DNA from: CAIRDP01 sp037138335
Lineage (GTDB): Bacteria; Bacteroidota; Bacteroidia; Bacteroidales; FEN-979
Length of the DNA: 64,000 nt
Direction: 5' to 3'
Assembly: GCA_037138335.1 (NCBI GenBank)
Contig: JBAXIO010000015.1
Coordinates: forward strand, 1-64,000
Under the pieces are notes generated by a model that searched no databases, was not told where the DNA came from, and saw only the letters and a list, made by a program, of their open reading frames with translations. How positions within the stretch are numbered: the first letter of the stretch is position 1; each line of letters starts with the position of its first letter. Below are positions 53,491 through 62,263 of the stretch, piece after piece. The position numbers were made by a program, and so were the translations under genes.

Positions 53491-55047
53491 TTACAAAGGA
53501 ATATTGCTGTGTTTCTTAGGAGGAAGGGTGTCTTTCTTTGTCTGAAGGGTTTGCAGGGCCCGTATGATCCTGAACCTGGTGTTCCTGGGTTCGATCACAT
53601 CGTCGATGAAGCCGTAACGTGCGGCATCGTATGGATTCGCGAACTTGTTCTTATATTCCAGCTCCTTCTCGTTCATGTATTTTACTTTTTCGCGGGGATC
53701 GGTGATCTCGCTGATCTTCTTGCCCTCGAGGATCTCGATTGCGCCTTTGGGGCCCATCACGGCGATCTCGGCGCTCGGCCAGGCATAATTGATGTCGGCA
53801 CGCAGCTGTTTGCAGCCCATCACATCATGAGCCCCTCCGTATGATTTCCTGAGTGTGATAGTGATCTTGGGAACGGTTGCTTCGCCATAGGCAAACAGCA
53901 GCTTGGCCCCGTGGATGATGATACCTCCGTATTCCTGGAGGCTGCCGGGAAGGAAGCCGGGCACATCGACCAGGGTAATGATGGGGATGTTGAATGCATC
54001 ACAGAACCTTACGAACCTTGCTGCTTTGCGGGAGGCTTCTATATCGAGCACACCTGCCAGGTAATTGGGCTGGTTGGCCACAATACCGCAGGAAATGCCG
54101 TTGAACCTGGCAAAACCCACCACGATGTTCTTGGCATAGTGCTGGTGGACTTCCATGAACTCATGATCGTCGACTACAAGGTAGATCACGTCCTTTACAT
54201 CATATGGCTGGTTTGGATTGGCCGGGATGATCTCGTTAAGTGCGTCTTCAATACGGTCGATGGGGTCAAGGCATTCGGCCTGGGGAGGGTCTTCAAGGTT
54301 GTTCTGGGGCAGGTATGATAAAAGTTTGCGGATCATCAGCAGCCCTTCGTCTTCATTCACAACCCTGAAGTGGGCCACGCCCGACTTAGTCGAATGTACT
54401 GTTGCCCCTCCGAGGTCTTCGGTAGTGATATCTTCCCCGGTTACTGTCTTGGTCACCTTTGGCCCGGTCACGAACATGTAACTCGTCTTTTCGCTCATGA
54501 TCACGAAATCGGTAAGGGCGGGGGAGTAGACTGCCCCCCCGGCGCAGGGACCGAAAATCGCGGAGATCTGTGGAACCACACCCGAAGCGGCTATGTTCCG
54601 CATGAATATCTCGGCATAACCGGCAAGGCTGTTAACACCTTCCTGTATACGGGCACCACCGCTGTCGTTGATCCCGATCACCGGCGCACCGACCTTGATG
54701 GCCTGGTCCATGATCTTGCAGATCTTGCGGGCAAAGGTCTCCGATAAGGATCCCCCGAAAACTGTGAAATCCTGGGCAAAGACGAAAACAACCCTTCCGT
54801 CGATGGTCCCGCGGCCGGTGACAACACCATCGCCCATGTAATGCTCGTTCTCAAGCCCGAAATCGGTGCAGCGATGCGTTACAAACATATCGTACTCCTC
54901 AAAACTGCCTTCGTCAAGAACTTTTTCTATCCTTTCCCTGGCAGTGAATTTACCTTTTTTATGCTGGGATTTTATACGGTCTTCACCGCCCCCTTTCCTG
55001 GCTTCCTCGCGCTTGTTGAGTAACTCCTCAATCTGATTTTGTTTCAT
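53491..55047 (-). CDS. Acyl-CoA carboxyltransferase (methylmalonyl-CoA decarboxylase alpha type)
   Basis: The ATG at 55047 (MKQNQIEELLNKREEARKGG) gives 518 aa, the usual size. The same frame extends upstream without a plausible start. Both carboxyltransferase lobes are present: FTVFGGSLSETFARKICKIM with SGGARIQEGV, and GVLDIEASRKAARFVRFCD with PGFLPG and ITLRKSYGGAHDVMGCK. Enzymes of this type move CO2 between methylmalonyl-CoA or propionyl-CoA and biotin. It is first in the operon with OadG, BCCP and OadB. It is therefore probably the substrate half of a Na+-pumping methylmalonyl-CoA decarboxylase, though propionyl-CoA carboxylase is possible. Confidence 0.88.
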   Translation of the reverse strand: MKQNQIEELLNKREEARKGGGEDRIKSQHKKGKFTARERIEKVLDEGSFEEYDMFVTHRCTDFGLENEHYMGDGVVTGRGTIDGRVVFVFAQDFTVFGGSLSETFARKICKIMDQAIKVGAPVIGINDSGGARIQEGVNSLAGYAEIFMRNIAASGVVPQISAIFGPCAGGAVYSPALTDFVIMSEKTSYMFVTGPKVTKTVTGEDITTEDLGGATVHSTKSGVAHFRVVNEDEGLLMIRKLLSYLPQNNLEDPPQAECLDPIDRIEDALNEIIPANPNQPYDVKDVIYLVVDDHEFMEVHQHYAKNIVVGFARFNGISCGIVANQPNYLAGVLDIEASRKAARFVRFCDAFNIPIITLVDVPGFLPGSLQEYGGIIIHGAKLLFAYGEATVPKITITLRKSYGGAHDVMGCKQLRADINYAWPSAEIAVMGPKGAIEILEGKKISEITDPREKVKYMNEKELEYKNKFANPYDAARYGFIDDVIEPRNTRFRIIRALQTLQTKKDTLPPKKHSNIPL

Positions 55048-55192
55048 AAATAACAGTGTGAAAAAATTAACAACACTAAAGGCCTGCAAGTTAGTTGAAA
55101 TTTCGTTTCTTTTTATAGGCCAGCACTTAAAAATAAAAAAAATATTCAAGAAAAAGTTTTCTAATCGTTAAAAGGCCAATTATTTAAATGCT

Positions 55193-55200
55193 TAACTTTG
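55193..55200 (+). promoter_or_regulatory. -7 element of the pyruvate carboxyltransferase gene
   Basis: TAACTTTG matches TAnnTTTG, 43 bases before the ATG at 55244. It lies in the 196-base region between the divergent decarboxylase operon and this gene. No clear TTG was seen at -33. Confidence 0.45.
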
Positions 55201-55243
55201 CATTTGTTATTTTATTAACAGTAATTTTAACAACCTCTGAACC

Positions 55244-56980
55244 ATGTCTCGCCGAAAACTACTGATAAGGGATCTCACCCTCCGCGACGGACAGCAGTCC
55301 CTCTTTGCAACACGAATGACCCAGGAGCAGGTCGACAGGGTGCTCCCTTTCTATAAGGACGCCGGCTTTTATGCCATGGAAGTTTGGGGAGGCGCAGTCC
55401 CCGACAGCATCATGCGTTACCTGCATGAAAACCCCTGGACCAGGCTTGAAAAAATTAAGGAATCCATAGGAGATGTCTCCAAGCTCACAGCCCTTTCACG
55501 CGGCCGCAACCTCTTCGGCTACAATCCCTATCCCGATGAAGTGATAGAAGGCTTCAACCGCAATGCAGTTAAATCAGGCATTGGAATCATGAGGATATTC
55601 GATGCCCTGAATGATGTCGATAACATGAAATCGACTATCAGATATGTCAAGGAAAGTGGTGGAATGGCCGACTGTGCCATCAGTTTTACTGTAGATCCCA
55701 AGTTCAGCAAAAGGCAGAAAGTAAGGTCCTGGATCCACCTCAAGGCCCTTCCGCATGATATTTTCACTACCGATTATTTCATGGAAAAAGCCCGGCAGCT
55801 GGAAGCCCTGGGCGCCGATATGATCAGCATCAAGGATATGGCCGGGCTGATCCCCCCCATACAATCAGGCGAAATGATACGAAGGATGAAAGCCGAACTC
55901 CGCGTCCCCATCGATTTCCATACTCATTGCACCCCCGGCTACGGGCTTGCCTCGGTTCTTATGGCCATCATCAACGGGGTGGATGTGGTTGATACCAGCA
56001 TATGGCATTTTGCCGGCGGACCGGCCGCACCGGCATTTGAACTGATACAGATCTTTTGCGACAAGCTGGGGATTGATACGGGCGTTGACAGGGTGGCCGT
56101 TAAGAAGATAGACAACGAACTGAAAGAGATCAGGGCCGAACTTAAGGAGTTTGACACAACGGCCTTCCCGAAGGAATTCGACATCACGAACTACAAGCTA
56201 TCCAAAGAGGTCAACCGCCTGTTTGTACAGGCCATATACCTTGCAAAACATGATAAGGAACCCGAACTCCTCCAGGTTTGCCAGGAAATTGAAAAAACTT
56301 TCGGCTTCCCCGAACCTGATGAAGAAGTGAAAAGGGCAGAGATCCCGGGAGGTATGTACACCAATATGCTGGCCCAGCTCAAACAGCTTAAACTCGACCA
56401 CCTGCTTCCCCGGGTTCTCGAACTTGTCCCCCTGGTCCGCATCAAATCGGGTTGCCCCCCCCTGGTCACCCCTACATCCCAGATCGTTGGCGTTCAGGCG
56501 GTCAACTGTGTGATTGATGAAAACAAGGGACAGGCTTTCTTCACCACGAAATCGATACAGTTCGTAAACCTGGTCAAAGGCATGTACGGAAGAACGCCCA
56601 TCCCCGTCGACCCCGATTTCAGGGAACTGCTTACCGGTGTCAGGGAGGAGACCCCTTACGATACGAAAAACTACAGGAAACAGGAGAATACTGTTTTTGA
56701 GGATTATGGCGGATTACGACTGGCGGAGAACGAAAAGGATGAACTGCTGCTCGAGCTTTTTCCGACCGTGGCCCGCGATTTCCTACAGAATTGTGTGGAG
56801 GACAAATACACCACTAATATATGGGCTATTGAAGAAGAAAAGCGACGCAAAGCCCGCGAAGCCCGTGAAGCCTACGATCGCCTGAGCCCTGAAGAAAAAC
56901 AGAAACGCCTGATGGAAGGCCTCTACCACTGGTACGATGTACAGGGTGAGGACGAGGATGAAGCCCTGGGAAGATCATAG
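55244..56980 (+). CDS. Pyruvate/oxaloacetate carboxyltransferase (OadA/PycB type) without biotin domain
   Basis: The 578-aa protein starts RDLTLRDGQQSLFATRM (Asp15 is a metal ligand). Further blocks are MRIFDALNDV, SIKDMAGLIPP with the conserved Lys, IDFHTHCTPGYGLA (metal-binding His pair) and SGCPPLVTPTSQIVG. It lacks the usual C-terminal biotinyl domain and ends instead in a charged helix (EEKRRKAREAREAYD to GEDEDEALGRS). The biotin carrier at 52637 is the likely partner. It may make or split oxaloacetate, and could act as the second half of a transcarboxylase together with the 53491 protein. Confidence 0.9.
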   Translation: MSRRKLLIRDLTLRDGQQSLFATRMTQEQVDRVLPFYKDAGFYAMEVWGGAVPDSIMRYLHENPWTRLEKIKESIGDVSKLTALSRGRNLFGYNPYPDEVIEGFNRNAVKSGIGIMRIFDALNDVDNMKSTIRYVKESGGMADCAISFTVDPKFSKRQKVRSWIHLKALPHDIFTTDYFMEKARQLEALGADMISIKDMAGLIPPIQSGEMIRRMKAELRVPIDFHTHCTPGYGLASVLMAIINGVDVVDTSIWHFAGGPAAPAFELIQIFCDKLGIDTGVDRVAVKKIDNELKEIRAELKEFDTTAFPKEFDITNYKLSKEVNRLFVQAIYLAKHDKEPELLQVCQEIEKTFGFPEPDEEVKRAEIPGGMYTNMLAQLKQLKLDHLLPRVLELVPLVRIKSGCPPLVTPTSQIVGVQAVNCVIDENKGQAFFTTKSIQFVNLVKGMYGRTPIPVDPDFRELLTGVREETPYDTKNYRKQENTVFEDYGGLRLAENEKDELLLELFPTVARDFLQNCVEDKYTTNIWAIEEEKRRKAREAREAYDRLSPEEKQKRLMEGLYHWYDVQGEDEDEALGRS

Positions 56981-57003
56981 ATTGCCCGCAGCTTTGAATT
57001 AGG

Positions 57004-57810
57004 CTACTTCTTGGTCTGGCTTAACCGGTAATACTGCCAGGTGGAATAAATAGCTTTTATGGTCACCGTGGATGAAGTGTCGACCACGAACTCGCTGAGC
57101 CCGATCGGATGCAGGGGGGTGGCCCAGTCATATGTATATCCCAGCCTCGTCCAGGGGTAGGCGTTCGTTTTACTGGTGTCATACTTATTCAATATCTCAT
57201 TCTGGAACCAGTCCCTGTGCTTCTGGCTTACCCAGGATGGGAAATAAAGATCGGCCTCATGGTCGGTAACCTCGGGATCGGGAGTAGGGCGGAAAAGGTT
57301 CCCGGGATAGACCCAGTATTCAACAAAGAAGTTGTTTTTGGTGTTGGGCTGCATCCCCAATACCTGGGCGATCCTGAGATGCAGCTGATTGCTGTCGGTA
57401 AACGAATTCTTTTTCATGAAGTCCAGCATCTCAGGGGCAGTGGTGATCCATGAATTATATGCCGGGTTGTTGCTTGTTTTGATTGTTTTTCCAAGAGGCC
57501 AGAACTGGGTTGATGTCTGTTTCATCCATGAAACCACGAGGACCCTCGGCCTGCCAAGGGAATCTTTGGACCATACCATGTTGCCCTGCCCGGCTAAACT
57601 GTCGGCATAATAGACCACGGCGATAAGGTTGCGCGAGATCTCCCATGGTTCTGCGTATTTCGCATCCATTACAGCGAGCTTGTACCGTTTTATAAGGGCT
57701 GCAGTATCGCTACCGGCCGGGGTATAAGGTGTATATTCCGACTTTTTACAGGCCGAAACAAATAGGATGGAAATGATAAGGATGGCTGAAAAACGGTTCA
57801 ACTTTTTCAT
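57004..57810 (-). CDS. Lipoprotein of unknown function (268 aa)
   Basis: The frame reaches 57879, but the ATG at 57810 (MKKLNRFSAILIISILFVSA, then CKK) gives a normal lipoprotein signal. The soluble part begins with YTPYTPAGSD. It contains aromatic-rich blocks (SWMKQTSTQFWPLG, ATPLHPIGLSEFVVD) that I do not recognise as a named family. It converges on the carboxyltransferase gene. Confidence 0.7.
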   Translation of the reverse strand: MKKLNRFSAILIISILFVSACKKSEYTPYTPAGSDTAALIKRYKLAVMDAKYAEPWEISRNLIAVVYYADSLAGQGNMVWSKDSLGRPRVLVVSWMKQTSTQFWPLGKTIKTSNNPAYNSWITTAPEMLDFMKKNSFTDSNQLHLRIAQVLGMQPNTKNNFFVEYWVYPGNLFRPTPDPEVTDHEADLYFPSWVSQKHRDWFQNEILNKYDTSKTNAYPWTRLGYTYDWATPLHPIGLSEFVVDTSSTVTIKAIYSTWQYYRLSQTKK

Positions 57811-57892
57811 ATCAGGGAATTTTAATGCAAGATACTGAATTCCCAACCAACAATCAATAGCTGAAGCCCTGTTTAACAAGCCGTAAAAGCAA

Positions 57893-58966
57893 TTACCGCT
57901 TTTTTTTCTTTGCCCTCAGGTATTGCCTGGGCCATTCCGTAATGTCTCCCAGGTCATCTGCGGCATGCAGCGGGAAATACGGATCACGCAGGAATTCACG
58001 CGCCATCAGGATGATGTCGGCCTGGCCTTGTGCGAGTATGCTCTCGGCATGGACCGCAGTGGTGATCAGCCCAACTGCACCTGTAAGGATACCGGTTTCT
58101 TTTTTGACGGTTTCGGCCAGTTTCACCTGGTAGCCGGGCTCGATCGTAATACTCACACCGGGAATAATGCCTCCCGAAGAACAGTCCATCAGGTCGACCC
58201 CGGCTTCTTTGAGTATTCGCACCAGGGCCACCGAGTCGGCGACAGTCCATCCGCCATCCGCCCAGTCGGTAGCAGAGATCCTCACAAATAATAAATATTC
58301 AGGAGGGATCTCAGCCCTGATCCCGTCGACGATCTCAAGCAGGAGACGGATGCGGTTTTCAAATGAACCCCCGTATTCGTCGTTCCGCTTATTGCATAAA
58401 GGAGAGAGGAATTCATGCAGGAGGTAGCCGTGTGCCGCATGGATTTCGATGATCCGGAAACCTGCTTCAACCGCCCGTTTTGCTGCTGCTATAAAGTCCC
58501 GGCGGACTTTGGCGATGCCTTCTGTGCTTAAGGCTGCCGGAATTGCAGTATCTTCTGAAAAAGGAATTGAACCGGGTGCGACGGGCTCCCATCCTCCCTC
58601 TGAAGGCGCCAGCAATCGCTCCCCTTTCCATGGGGCATCATAACTTGCCTTACGCCCTGCATGTGCCAGCTGTATGCCGGGAACAGAACCCTGCTCACTG
58701 ATAAATGAGGTTATTTTCTTAAGAAAAGGGATATGCTCGTCTTTCCATATGCCTATGTCGGCCGTGGAAATACGGCCTTCGGGAGAAACAGCCGTGGCTT
58801 CGGAAATAACGGCTGCAGCTCCTCCAACGGCCCGGCTGCCAAGGTGTACCAGGTGCCAGTCATTTGCAAATCCGTCTTTGCCTGAATACTGGCACATGGG
58901 GGAAACAACCAGGCGGTTTTTCAATTGGGTGCCCCGTATTTTTATAGTGCTGAAAAGTGTGCTCAT
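57893..58966 (-). CDS. Old yellow enzyme family oxidoreductase (YqjM-like)
   Basis: A 357-aa FMN TIM-barrel enzyme with LKNRLVVSPMCQYSGKDG. The Cys in PMCQYS is the flavin-site Cys of the thermophilic-like OYE class. It also has GIQLAHAGRKAS, HAAHGYLLHEFLSP and NKRNDEYGGSFENRIRL. It reduces activated alkenes with NADPH. It differs from the NemA-like enzyme at 15429, which lacks that Cys. It is probably transcribed divergently from the Gfo/Idh/MocA gene. Confidence 0.88.
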   Translation of the reverse strand: MSTLFSTIKIRGTQLKNRLVVSPMCQYSGKDGFANDWHLVHLGSRAVGGAAAVISEATAVSPEGRISTADIGIWKDEHIPFLKKITSFISEQGSVPGIQLAHAGRKASYDAPWKGERLLAPSEGGWEPVAPGSIPFSEDTAIPAALSTEGIAKVRRDFIAAAKRAVEAGFRIIEIHAAHGYLLHEFLSPLCNKRNDEYGGSFENRIRLLLEIVDGIRAEIPPEYLLFVRISATDWADGGWTVADSVALVRILKEAGVDLMDCSSGGIIPGVSITIEPGYQVKLAETVKKETGILTGAVGLITTAVHAESILAQGQADIILMAREFLRDPYFPLHAADDLGDITEWPRQYLRAKKKKR

Positions 58967-58992
58967 AAATCTTTCTAAATTTTAAATCCTGT

Positions 58993-59000
58993 TATATTTG
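58993..59000 (+). promoter_or_regulatory. -7 element of the Gfo/Idh/MocA gene
   Basis: TATATTTG matches TAnnTTTG. It lies 21 bases before the ATG at 59022 and covers the TTG at 58998 of the longer frame, which rules out that TTG as start. Confidence 0.5.
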
Positions 59001-59021
59001 TATACCGCAAAATACAAATCT

Positions 59022-60434
59022 ATGAAAAAGAATCTGACACGACGCGAAGCCCTCAAAACCCTCGGACTGGCGATAGGGGGGGCTGCCATCGGCATACAGG
59101 GGTTTTCCCGGGATGCAGGCAATACACTGGAATATTCACTGGGGCTTGACGAGGTTTTCAAACCCATAGACAACAAGCTTGGAAGGCCGATCACCGCCAT
59201 CACTTGCGGGGCGGGCAACAGGGGTAATGTTTACGGGGGCTATGCGGCGAATTTCCCGGAACAGATTAAAATTATTGGTGTTGCCGAACCCATACCCATA
59301 AGGAATGAGAGGTATGCCAAAATCCATCAGATCCCCTCGGAAAACAGGTTCAGGACCTGGGAGGATGTCTTCAGCAGGCCGAAATTCGCTGATGTCATCA
59401 TCATCACTATGCCTGACAACCTGCATTATGTGCCCTGCATGAAGGCCCTTGAAATGGGCTATGATGTGCTGCTCGAAAAACCTATGGCCCAGAGCGAGCA
59501 GGAATGCAGGGACATCCTTGCCATGGTGAAAAAGACCGGGAGGATAGTTGCAATCTGCCATGTGCTCCGCTATTCACCTTATTTTGTGAAGATGAAAAAA
59601 CTTATTGCCGATGGCGCGATAGGTGAACTCGTAAGCTTTCAACATATGGAACCGATCTATCATATCCATATGTCGCATTCCTATGTGCGCGGCAACTGGC
59701 ATAATTCAAAAGAAACAACTCCCATCATCCTGGCCAAGTCATGCCACGACCTGGATATTCTCAGGTGGATGATTGGAAAACCATGCAAAAGCATTGCGGC
59801 AATCGGTGACCTGAAATGGTTCAGGAAGGAAAACGCCCCTGCCGGGAGCACCGAACGCTGCATGAACGGCTGTGCCGTGGAAGCCGGTTGCCCATATTCA
59901 GCCTTAAAGGTATATGCTGCTTCAAGGGATTGGACTTATGTATTCGATCTTCCTGACGATAAGGACAAGCAGCAGGATGCCGTGATGGAATACCTGCGCA
60001 CGACCAATTACGGCCGCTGTGTGTATCGCATGGATAACGACCAGCCCGACCATTATATCACTTCGATCCAGTTCGAAGACAGCATTACTGCGAATTTCTC
60101 CATGGAAGCCTTTACTTCTTACGGCGGCCGCCGCACCCGGGTTATGGGCTCCATGGGCGATATGGTCGGCGATATGGAGGAACTGACGCTTACCGATTTC
60201 AGGACAAAAAAATCGGTGAAACTCGTTCCCGCTTCCGAGGATGTTGACAAACTCAAAACCAGCGGACATGGGGGAGGCGACTGGAACCTCATGCGCGATT
60301 TTATTCTTGCTGTTTCAAACCAGGATCCCAAATACCTCACTTCCACTATCGACCAGTCCATCGAGAGCCATGTCATGGGGTTTGCCGCCGAAAAAAGCCG
60401 TGCTACCCAGCAGATCATTCAGGTAAGGATGTAA
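59022..60434 (+). CDS. Tat-exported Gfo/Idh/MocA family oxidoreductase
   Basis: The ATG at 59022 gives 470 aa. A Tat signal (LTRREALKTLGLAIGGAAIG) precedes a Rossmann domain (ITAITCGAGNRGNVYGGY) and the family catalytic block DVLLEKPMAQSEQECRDIL. The C-terminal substrate domain includes a Cys-rich insertion, ERCMNGCAVEAGCPYSALKV. Secreted members act on sugars or sugar-like compounds with bound NAD(P). The substrate is unknown. Confidence 0.85.
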   Translation: MKKNLTRREALKTLGLAIGGAAIGIQGFSRDAGNTLEYSLGLDEVFKPIDNKLGRPITAITCGAGNRGNVYGGYAANFPEQIKIIGVAEPIPIRNERYAKIHQIPSENRFRTWEDVFSRPKFADVIIITMPDNLHYVPCMKALEMGYDVLLEKPMAQSEQECRDILAMVKKTGRIVAICHVLRYSPYFVKMKKLIADGAIGELVSFQHMEPIYHIHMSHSYVRGNWHNSKETTPIILAKSCHDLDILRWMIGKPCKSIAAIGDLKWFRKENAPAGSTERCMNGCAVEAGCPYSALKVYAASRDWTYVFDLPDDKDKQQDAVMEYLRTTNYGRCVYRMDNDQPDHYITSIQFEDSITANFSMEAFTSYGGRRTRVMGSMGDMVGDMEELTLTDFRTKKSVKLVPASEDVDKLKTSGHGGGDWNLMRDFILAVSNQDPKYLTSTIDQSIESHVMGFAAEKSRATQQIIQVRM

Positions 60435-60482
60435 GGAAAATACGAACGCCCCGCAGGGGGGCGTTCAAGCATTCTTGCTTCT

Positions 60483-60505
60483 ATCCGTTAAACGGATCTT
60501 TTTAT
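60483..60505 (+). terminator. Possible terminator after the Gfo/Idh/MocA gene
   Basis: A short stem ATCCG/CGGAT (60483-60487 and 60493-60497) is followed by CTTTTTATT. The stem is only 5 bp, or 7 if the loop is closed. It is weak alone but lies in a run of hairpins. Confidence 0.4.
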
Positions 60506-60774
60506 TGAGCCGTGGGCTCTCTGAACCGCATCAGGGTCTCCCCCGATGTGCACAAAACTTACATTTTGTAACCTGTTTCTTTTTTTCTTTTTGTCAGATT
60601 AGTTCTGGTACAAATGTAACCCTGCCGGAACCGTTTGTCAAGGGGTTTTAACATTTTTTAACTCTTGGATTATCAACAGCCTCCTGTTCAAGCTTTTCAG
60701 GTTCTCCCTGTTTGAAATGTTCAAATATTGAGTATATCCCCATACATGGGATTAAGATATTTTTCCTCCTTTTT

Positions 60775-60804
60775 TTGGTTTTATTTAGAATTATTATAGA
60801 TTTG
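60775..60804 (+). promoter_or_regulatory. Promoter of the CoA-transferase operon
   Basis: TTG at 60775-60777 is followed after 19 bases by TAGATTTG at 60797-60804, a full Bacteroidota -33/-7 pair. The ATG at 60823 is 18 bases downstream. Confidence 0.6.
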
Positions 60805-60822
60805 TGAAAGATTCTTAATCAT

Positions 60823-61515
60823 ATGAACAAAGTAGTACAAAACGCCCGGGAAGCGATACTCGGGATCGAAAGCAACATGACCCTGATGCTGGGTGGTTTC
60901 GGCCTCTGCGGTATACCCGAAAACTGTATCGCGGCCCTTGCCGCTTCCGACATTACAGGACTTACCTGTATATCAAACAATGCCGGGGTCGACGGATTTG
61001 GCCTCGGCATGCTCCTGCGCAAACACCAGATCAGGAAAATGATATCCTCATATGTAGGAGAGAACAAGGAATTTGAACGGCAGCTGTTAAGCGGCGAACT
61101 GGAAGTCGAGCTGATCCCCCAGGGAACGCTGGCTGAACGTTGCCGGGCCGGGGGGGCCGGGATCCCTGCTTTTTATGTCCCTGCAGGCTACGGCACTGAA
61201 GTGGCTGAGGGTAAACCGGTGAGGAAATTCGAAGGCAAAATGTATCTCGAAGAGCAGTGGCTCAGGGCCGACTTCGCTATAGTCAAAGCCTGGAAAGGCG
61301 ATACAAGCGGGAACCTTGTGTACAGGAATGTTGCCAACAATTTCAACCAGCCTATGGCCATGGCCGGCAGGATCACTATTGCCGAAGTGGAGGAACTTGT
61401 CCCGGTAGGCAGCCTGGATCCCAACCATATCCATACCCCGGGTGTGTTTGTTCAAAGGATATTCCAGGGAGTAAATTACGAGAAGAGGATCGAGTTCATG
61501 ACGACCAGGGACTAA
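60823..61515 (+). CDS. 3-oxoacid CoA-transferase, subunit A
   Basis: The 230-aa protein has MLGGFGLCGIPENCI, ISNNAGVDGFGLGMLL and AGIPAFYVPAGYGTEVAEGK, as in SCOT/AtoD alpha subunits. With subunit B it moves CoA between succinyl-CoA, or another acyl-CoA, and acetoacetate. Which acid is used cannot be read from the sequence. Its strong promoter lies just upstream. Confidence 0.92.
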   Translation: MNKVVQNAREAILGIESNMTLMLGGFGLCGIPENCIAALAASDITGLTCISNNAGVDGFGLGMLLRKHQIRKMISSYVGENKEFERQLLSGELEVELIPQGTLAERCRAGGAGIPAFYVPAGYGTEVAEGKPVRKFEGKMYLEEQWLRADFAIVKAWKGDTSGNLVYRNVANNFNQPMAMAGRITIAEVEELVPVGSLDPNHIHTPGVFVQRIFQGVNYEKRIEFMTTRD

Positions 61516-61565
61516 CCACTCATCACTCATCATTTAATTAACAACAATCACCGATATTCAGTAAT

Positions 61566-62222
61566 ATGGCTTTAGATAAAACCGGAATAGCAAAACGAAT
61601 CGCCCGGGAACTGCACGACGGGTATTATGTGAACCTGGGAATCGGGATCCCCACCCTGGTAGCGAATTATGTCCCCAAAGGCATGCAGATCATCCTTCAA
61701 TCTGAAAACGGGCTGCTTGGTATAGGCCCTTTCCCCTCCAAAGATGAAGTTGATCCGGACCTTATCAATGCAGGTAAACAAACCATAACGGCCTTGCCCG
61801 GGGCTGCATTTTTCGACTCCTCCATGAGTTTTGCAATGATACGGGGCGGGCATGTCGACCTTACCGTGCTCGGGGCTTTTGAAGTTTCTGAAACCGGGGA
61901 TATTGCCAGCTGGAAAATCCCGGGAAAACTGGTCAAGGGAATGGGTGGCGCAATGGACCTCGTTGCATCGGCCCGCAATATCATCGTGGCTATGATGCAT
62001 ACCAACCCCCAGGGCGAATCGAAACTGCTGAAGAAATGCAGCCTGCCGCTTACCGGATTAGGCGTGGTGAAACGTATAGTCACCGACCTCGCGGTCCTGG
62101 ATGTTACCCCCGACGGGTTCAGGCTCCTTGAACGGGCCCCGGGCGTAAGTGTCGAACAGATCAAAGCAGCTACCGAAGGCCGCCTCATCATCGAAGGCGA
62201 CATCCCCGAAATAAATATATAA
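61566..62222 (+). CDS. 3-oxoacid CoA-transferase, subunit B
   Basis: The 218-aa protein contains YVNLGIGIPTLVANYVP, LQSENGLLGIGP (the Glu of SENG is the catalytic residue that forms the CoA thioester) and RGGHVDLTVLGAFEV. It lies 50 bases after subunit A. Both subunits have full family length. Confidence 0.93.
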   Translation: MALDKTGIAKRIARELHDGYYVNLGIGIPTLVANYVPKGMQIILQSENGLLGIGPFPSKDEVDPDLINAGKQTITALPGAAFFDSSMSFAMIRGGHVDLTVLGAFEVSETGDIASWKIPGKLVKGMGGAMDLVASARNIIVAMMHTNPQGESKLLKKCSLPLTGLGVVKRIVTDLAVLDVTPDGFRLLERAPGVSVEQIKAATEGRLIIEGDIPEINI

Positions 62223-62263
62223 TTTAATCCTGCTGTCCGCTTAAAACGCTATCCTGCTTATTA

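Larger units (their letters stand above)
60435..60822. other. 388-base intergenic region with a string of hairpins
   Basis: No ORF of note. Successive inverted repeats occur: 60445-60467 (GAACGCCCC/GGGGCGTTC), about 60468-60480 (AAGCA/TGCTT), 60483-60497 (ATCCG/CGGAT, followed by CTTTTTATT, terminator-like), about 60507-60519 (GAGCC/GGCTC), a weaker ATC-GGG/CCC-GAT pair at about 60529-60546, and ACAAAA/TTTTGT at about 60552-60569. The rest is T-rich and leads into the promoter of the CoA-transferase genes. It may be a terminator cluster, a structured RNA or a small repeat element. Confidence 0.5.

Noticed and set aside
60563..60620. Two GTAAC-containing stretches that look like the stress half-sites
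   Set aside because: GTAAC at 60568 and 60616 are 48 bases apart, not 21. There is no ATGTGTGAAT and no -7 element at the module distance.
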